Of a stretch of DNA of 64,000 nucleotides, positions 62,042-64,000 are shown in pieces. The translations under genes and the position numbers were made by a program. The stretch is taken from contig CAYVWB010000009.1 in the NCBI GenBank assembly GCA_964455395.1, forward strand, positions 22,970-86,969. The letters are read 5' to 3'. The notes under the pieces are model-generated. The model saw only the letters and a program-made list of their open reading frames with translations. It was not told the origin of the DNA and ran no database searches. Position 1 is the first letter of the stretch, and each line of letters opens with the position of its first letter. The stretch comes from CAYVWB01 sp964455395 (GTDB lineage: Bacteria; Desulfobacterota; Desulfovibrionia; Desulfovibrionales; Desulfovibrionaceae).

Positions 62042-62070
62042 TTTACTTGGCGATGGCGAATGCTTACAAT
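62042..62070 (+). promoter_or_regulatory. candidate promoter of the repeat protein
   Basis: TTTACT, a 17-base spacer, and TACAAT (five of six bases of the -10 consensus), 21 bases upstream of the ATG at 62091. The short leader contains a strong AGGAGG. Confidence 0.5.
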
Positions 62071-62090
62071 AAGGAATATCAGGAGGCTCT

Positions 62091-62429
62091 ATGTTCACTC
62101 TGAACGGCGTCGCCATAGATACGTCCACCCAGGTCTACACAGCGCCAGCCGCCAGGGAAACATACACGGCGCCGGCAGCGAGAGAGGTGTTTACTGCGCC
62201 GGCGGCGAGGTTCACTCAAACGCAGCCTCCCGGGCAGATTGTGGCCACGCCCCCTGGGCGGGTGGTAGCCACCCCGCCGGGACAAGTCGTTGCGACGCCG
62301 GCCGGAAAGACAGTGGCCGGTCCTGCAGGCGTCTTGCAGGTGGAGGGCGGGGGAAGGCTCGTTGTAGGCCCGGCGACCAACAGCAATTTCACGGAGCTGG
62401 CTGGATCCATCGTACGAGTTGTGGCCTGA
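62091..62429 (+). CDS. small repeat protein of unknown function
   Basis: 112 aa, no recognised family. Residues 16-42 are three 9-residue repeats of the type (Y/F)TAPAARxx, and residues 50-81 are four 8-residue repeats of the type VVATPPGQ. The rest is a short N-terminal FTLNGVAIDTSTQ and a C-terminal VEGGGRLVVGPATNSNFTELAGS. There is no signal peptide, transmembrane segment or cysteine. The sequence suggests extended beta or polyproline structure and could be a phase-variable or structural protein. It is real: AGGAGG lies 4 bases upstream of the ATG and there is a candidate promoter. It is convergent with the next gene, 17 bases away. Confidence 0.7.
   Translation: MFTLNGVAIDTSTQVYTAPAARETYTAPAAREVFTAPAARFTQTQPPGQIVATPPGRVVATPPGQVVATPAGKTVAGPAGVLQVEGGGRLVVGPATNSNFTELAGSIVRVVA
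62136..62333 (+). repeat. tandem coding repeats: three 27-base and four 24-base units
   Basis: The 27-base units encode YTAPAARET-type repeats and the 24-base units VVATPPGQ-type repeats, all in frame within the 112-aa gene. Codons vary between units, so the array has been kept under selection rather than just slipped. Confidence 0.8.
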
Positions 62430-62446
62430 CTCTGTACGGATTCCGC

Positions 62447-63334
62447 TCAAGGAGCAGGTCGCTTCGTGGCGCCCCCCTGCCGGGTAGCATCCCACGAATT
62501 CTCCCGTGGCATGTCCCTGTGCTGAAAACAGGGCGCAGCCTTGAGCGGCGGCAAACGCTCAACATCCGCAGCGTTCAATGCATTGAGACGACTGAGAAAA
62601 TTTCGCTTGGCCTCCAATGTTGCGGCATACCCTTCCCATGGGGGGCCAGCATCGCGGAGATGCGAGACCATGTCGGACAGGGCCTGCGGCGTTGCAATCT
62701 GCATCAACTGCACCCCGACCGGGTTATGTTCCCCGTCTGCGGACAGCGCCTTCAGCCGGGGAGCCACCTCGCCCTCCACCCAGCTTCGGTCGACTGCGCG
62801 CGCGCGTTGGAGAATAAGCCATGCATGGTGATCCGCCGCCGCACCGTGGACGCTCACCACAGGCCAGCCGTGGGGCTCCAGCGCCGGGCTTTCCTCCAGA
62901 AGGCGACGCAGCAACTGAGCGTGTTCTTTGTCCAAGGTCTGCAGGAATCCGGCCGCCGTGTCGTCAGCTTCGCCATTGGGGGCGTTTGGCCGGTATTTCG
63001 GATTGATGAAATATTGAATATACGCTCCGGTGACGGCGGGGTCCCAGCGGCGCTCCACCACCGGTGTGATCAATGCGTTGCGGGCCAGCGCGTCCACACG
63101 CGCCATGTGCGCCAACGCGGCAGCCACCCATTGCGGGTCCGCCAGGTTTTCCGGTTGAGTGAAAGCGTTTCTGGCCGCCTCCACCTCGGTCGTGAATTCA
63201 TGGATGGCCTGCTGGGCGAGGCACAGCTGGCGTTCGCGGGCGGCCGCGACGCCGGGCAAGCCGGAAGCGTGCGCCGCAGCGACATGGAAGCACAACACCA
63301 TCATCAATAGGACGGAAAGGAGTGTGACGCGCAT
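62447..63334 (-). CDS. exported protein of unknown function, DUF6624-like
   Basis: 295 aa from the ATG at 63334; the frame continues upstream but that part overlaps the next gene and has no signal-like start. Signal peptide LLSVLLMMVLCFHVAAAHA. The segment EPHGWPVVSVHGAAADHHAWLILQRARAVDRSWVEGEVAPRLKAL has the pattern HGWP...V...AA..AWL..Q.A that I associate with DUF6624 proteins; this is from memory of the family shape. No catalytic motif is evident. The ribosome site is weak. Divergent from the cupin gene with a 40-base gap. Confidence 0.55.
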   Translation of the reverse strand: MRVTLLSVLLMMVLCFHVAAAHASGLPGVAAARERQLCLAQQAIHEFTTEVEAARNAFTQPENLADPQWVAAALAHMARVDALARNALITPVVERRWDPAVTGAYIQYFINPKYRPNAPNGEADDTAAGFLQTLDKEHAQLLRRLLEESPALEPHGWPVVSVHGAAADHHAWLILQRARAVDRSWVEGEVAPRLKALSADGEHNPVGVQLMQIATPQALSDMVSHLRDAGPPWEGYAATLEAKRNFLSRLNALNAADVERLPPLKAAPCFQHRDMPRENSWDATRQGGATKRPAP

Positions 63335-63374
63335 TCCGCAAGGATACTCCGCTCCGCAGGCAAAAGGCAACACC

Positions 63375-63902
63375 ATGAAGCGCATCAATCCTTTCGCGAC
63401 AGAATCCGGCCACGCTGCCTGGACGGTTGTCGACAGCGAACTCCTCGACGCCAAGGCCGTACACGCGACGACAAACCCCCGACGCCGCGACATGCATCTC
63501 TTCCACGCCGGGGGTGACGATCCCCTCCAACGCATGATCAACGCCGGCCAACCCGGTACCTATTACCGGCCACACCGCCATCTGCATCCGCCCAAGGCCG
63601 AGACCTTCGTGGTGCTTGAGGGACGCGTCGGCTTCATCTTTCACCATGATGATTCGGGCGACCCGAACCGCGCCGACTATGTGCTGCTGGACCCCGCCGC
63701 GCGCCGCTACGCCGTGGACATCCGGCCCGGCGTCTGGCACGCGCTGGTCATCCTCGCGCCGGACACGCTGCTCTTCGAGACGAAGAACGGTCCGTTTGCG
63801 CCTCATTCGGACAAGGATTTCGCGCCGTGGTCGCCTGCGCCGGAGACGCCAGAGGCCGCAGCTTTCGTACGTGACATGGAAGCGCGCTTCGCGCCAGCAT
63901 GA
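63375..63902 (+). CDS. WbuC-family cupin metalloprotein
   Basis: 175 aa. The N-terminal block NPRRRDMHLFHAGGDDPLQRMINAGQPGTYYRPHRHLHPPKAETFVVLEGRVGFIF contains the cupin metal site (HRH and the Glu) and matches WbuC proteins, which sit in O-antigen clusters elsewhere. GVWHALVILAPDTLLFETKNGPF is the second cupin motif. The enzymatic role is not known. The start at 63375 has only a weak AAAAGG. No polysaccharide genes are visible next to it. Confidence 0.85.
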   Translation: MKRINPFATESGHAAWTVVDSELLDAKAVHATTNPRRRDMHLFHAGGDDPLQRMINAGQPGTYYRPHRHLHPPKAETFVVLEGRVGFIFHHDDSGDPNRADYVLLDPAARRYAVDIRPGVWHALVILAPDTLLFETKNGPFAPHSDKDFAPWSPAPETPEAAAFVRDMEARFAPA

Positions 63903-64000
63903 CGAGGCGGCGCGTTCTCTTCGGGAGACCCGCCGACCGGGTCTGCAGAGTGATCCTCACAGGGTGCGCTCACGGAAAAATCCCCCGAAGCCGGCGCAGG
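63903..64000. other. window edge, no feature seen
   Basis: 98 bases after the cupin gene. No hairpin, promoter or coding signal stands out. Confidence 0.4.

Overview
The window is a gene-dense, high-GC stretch of a bacterial chromosome from a draft assembly; a 10-N scaffold join sits at 45739-45748. The gene content suggests an anaerobic, respiring Gram-negative bacterium, most likely a sulfate reducer of the Desulfovibrionales type: tungsten aldehyde:ferredoxin oxidoreductase with its ferredoxin, an octaheme tetrathionate-reductase-type cytochrome with a cytochrome b, a CoA-disulfide-reductase-like flavoprotein, XdhC-type molybdoenzyme maturation, CobT, RND efflux and LolD/FtsX-type export. 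That placement is inferred from gene content only; there is no rRNA or other phylogenetic marker here. I saw no tRNA, rRNA or CRISPR array and no intact mobile element.

Layout. 1-2157 (+): two thioredoxin-fold proteins, then CobT. 2331-10805 (-): a SlyD-like/methyltransferase fusion, an RND pump with its adaptor, MurB and a nucleotide-transporter-like membrane protein. 11124-18202 (-): a three-gene envelope cluster of one membrane-anchored or exported PEP-synthase/dikinase-like protein and two paralogous L,D-transpeptidase-like proteins. 18605-22271 (+): pyruvate kinase, ferredoxin and aldehyde ferredoxin oxidoreductase in one tight operon. 22343-28035 (+): YihY-type membrane protein, an acyl-activating ligase/ACP/PlsC fusion, and an Atg22-like transporter. 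28067-32946: LprI-like protein, AsnRS, a solute-binding protein, and a glutamine-amidotransferase-type peptidase paired with an amidoligase. 33384-38455 (+): MalQ and a trehalose synthase/maltokinase fusion. 38540-40788 (-): MobA-like/HD fusion and XdhC.

41072-43525 (-): octaheme cytochrome and cytochrome b behind a promoter that carries a CsoR/CstR-like palindrome. 43997-51491 (-): glk-zwf-pgl-tkt-rpiA and a CoA-disulfide-reductase-like gene, i.e. glucose phosphorylation, the oxidative pentose phosphate entry and an NAD(P)H consumer. 51635-57310: a degenerate-receiver/TPR protein, an FtsX-type permease with its LolD-type ATPase, and a divergent TesA-like SGNH hydrolase, the same arrangement as tesA/ybbA/ybbP in E. 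coli. 57378-62006 is visibly more AT-rich: CysQ, isocitrate dehydrogenase, a TrmN6-like methyltransferase, about 1 kb of decayed insertion sequences (an IS3-type relic and an IS5-type relic), and a secreted cyclophilin. The window ends with a small repeat protein of unknown function, a secreted unknown protein and a WbuC-type cupin.

The points most worth following up are the exported dikinase/L,D-transpeptidase cluster, the amidoligase/peptidase pair, the sulfane-sulfur-type operator at the octaheme cytochrome promoter, the overlapping divergent start codons of the TesA and YbbA homologues, and the repeat protein at 62091. rpiA looks broken only because of a mis-joined scaffold gap.
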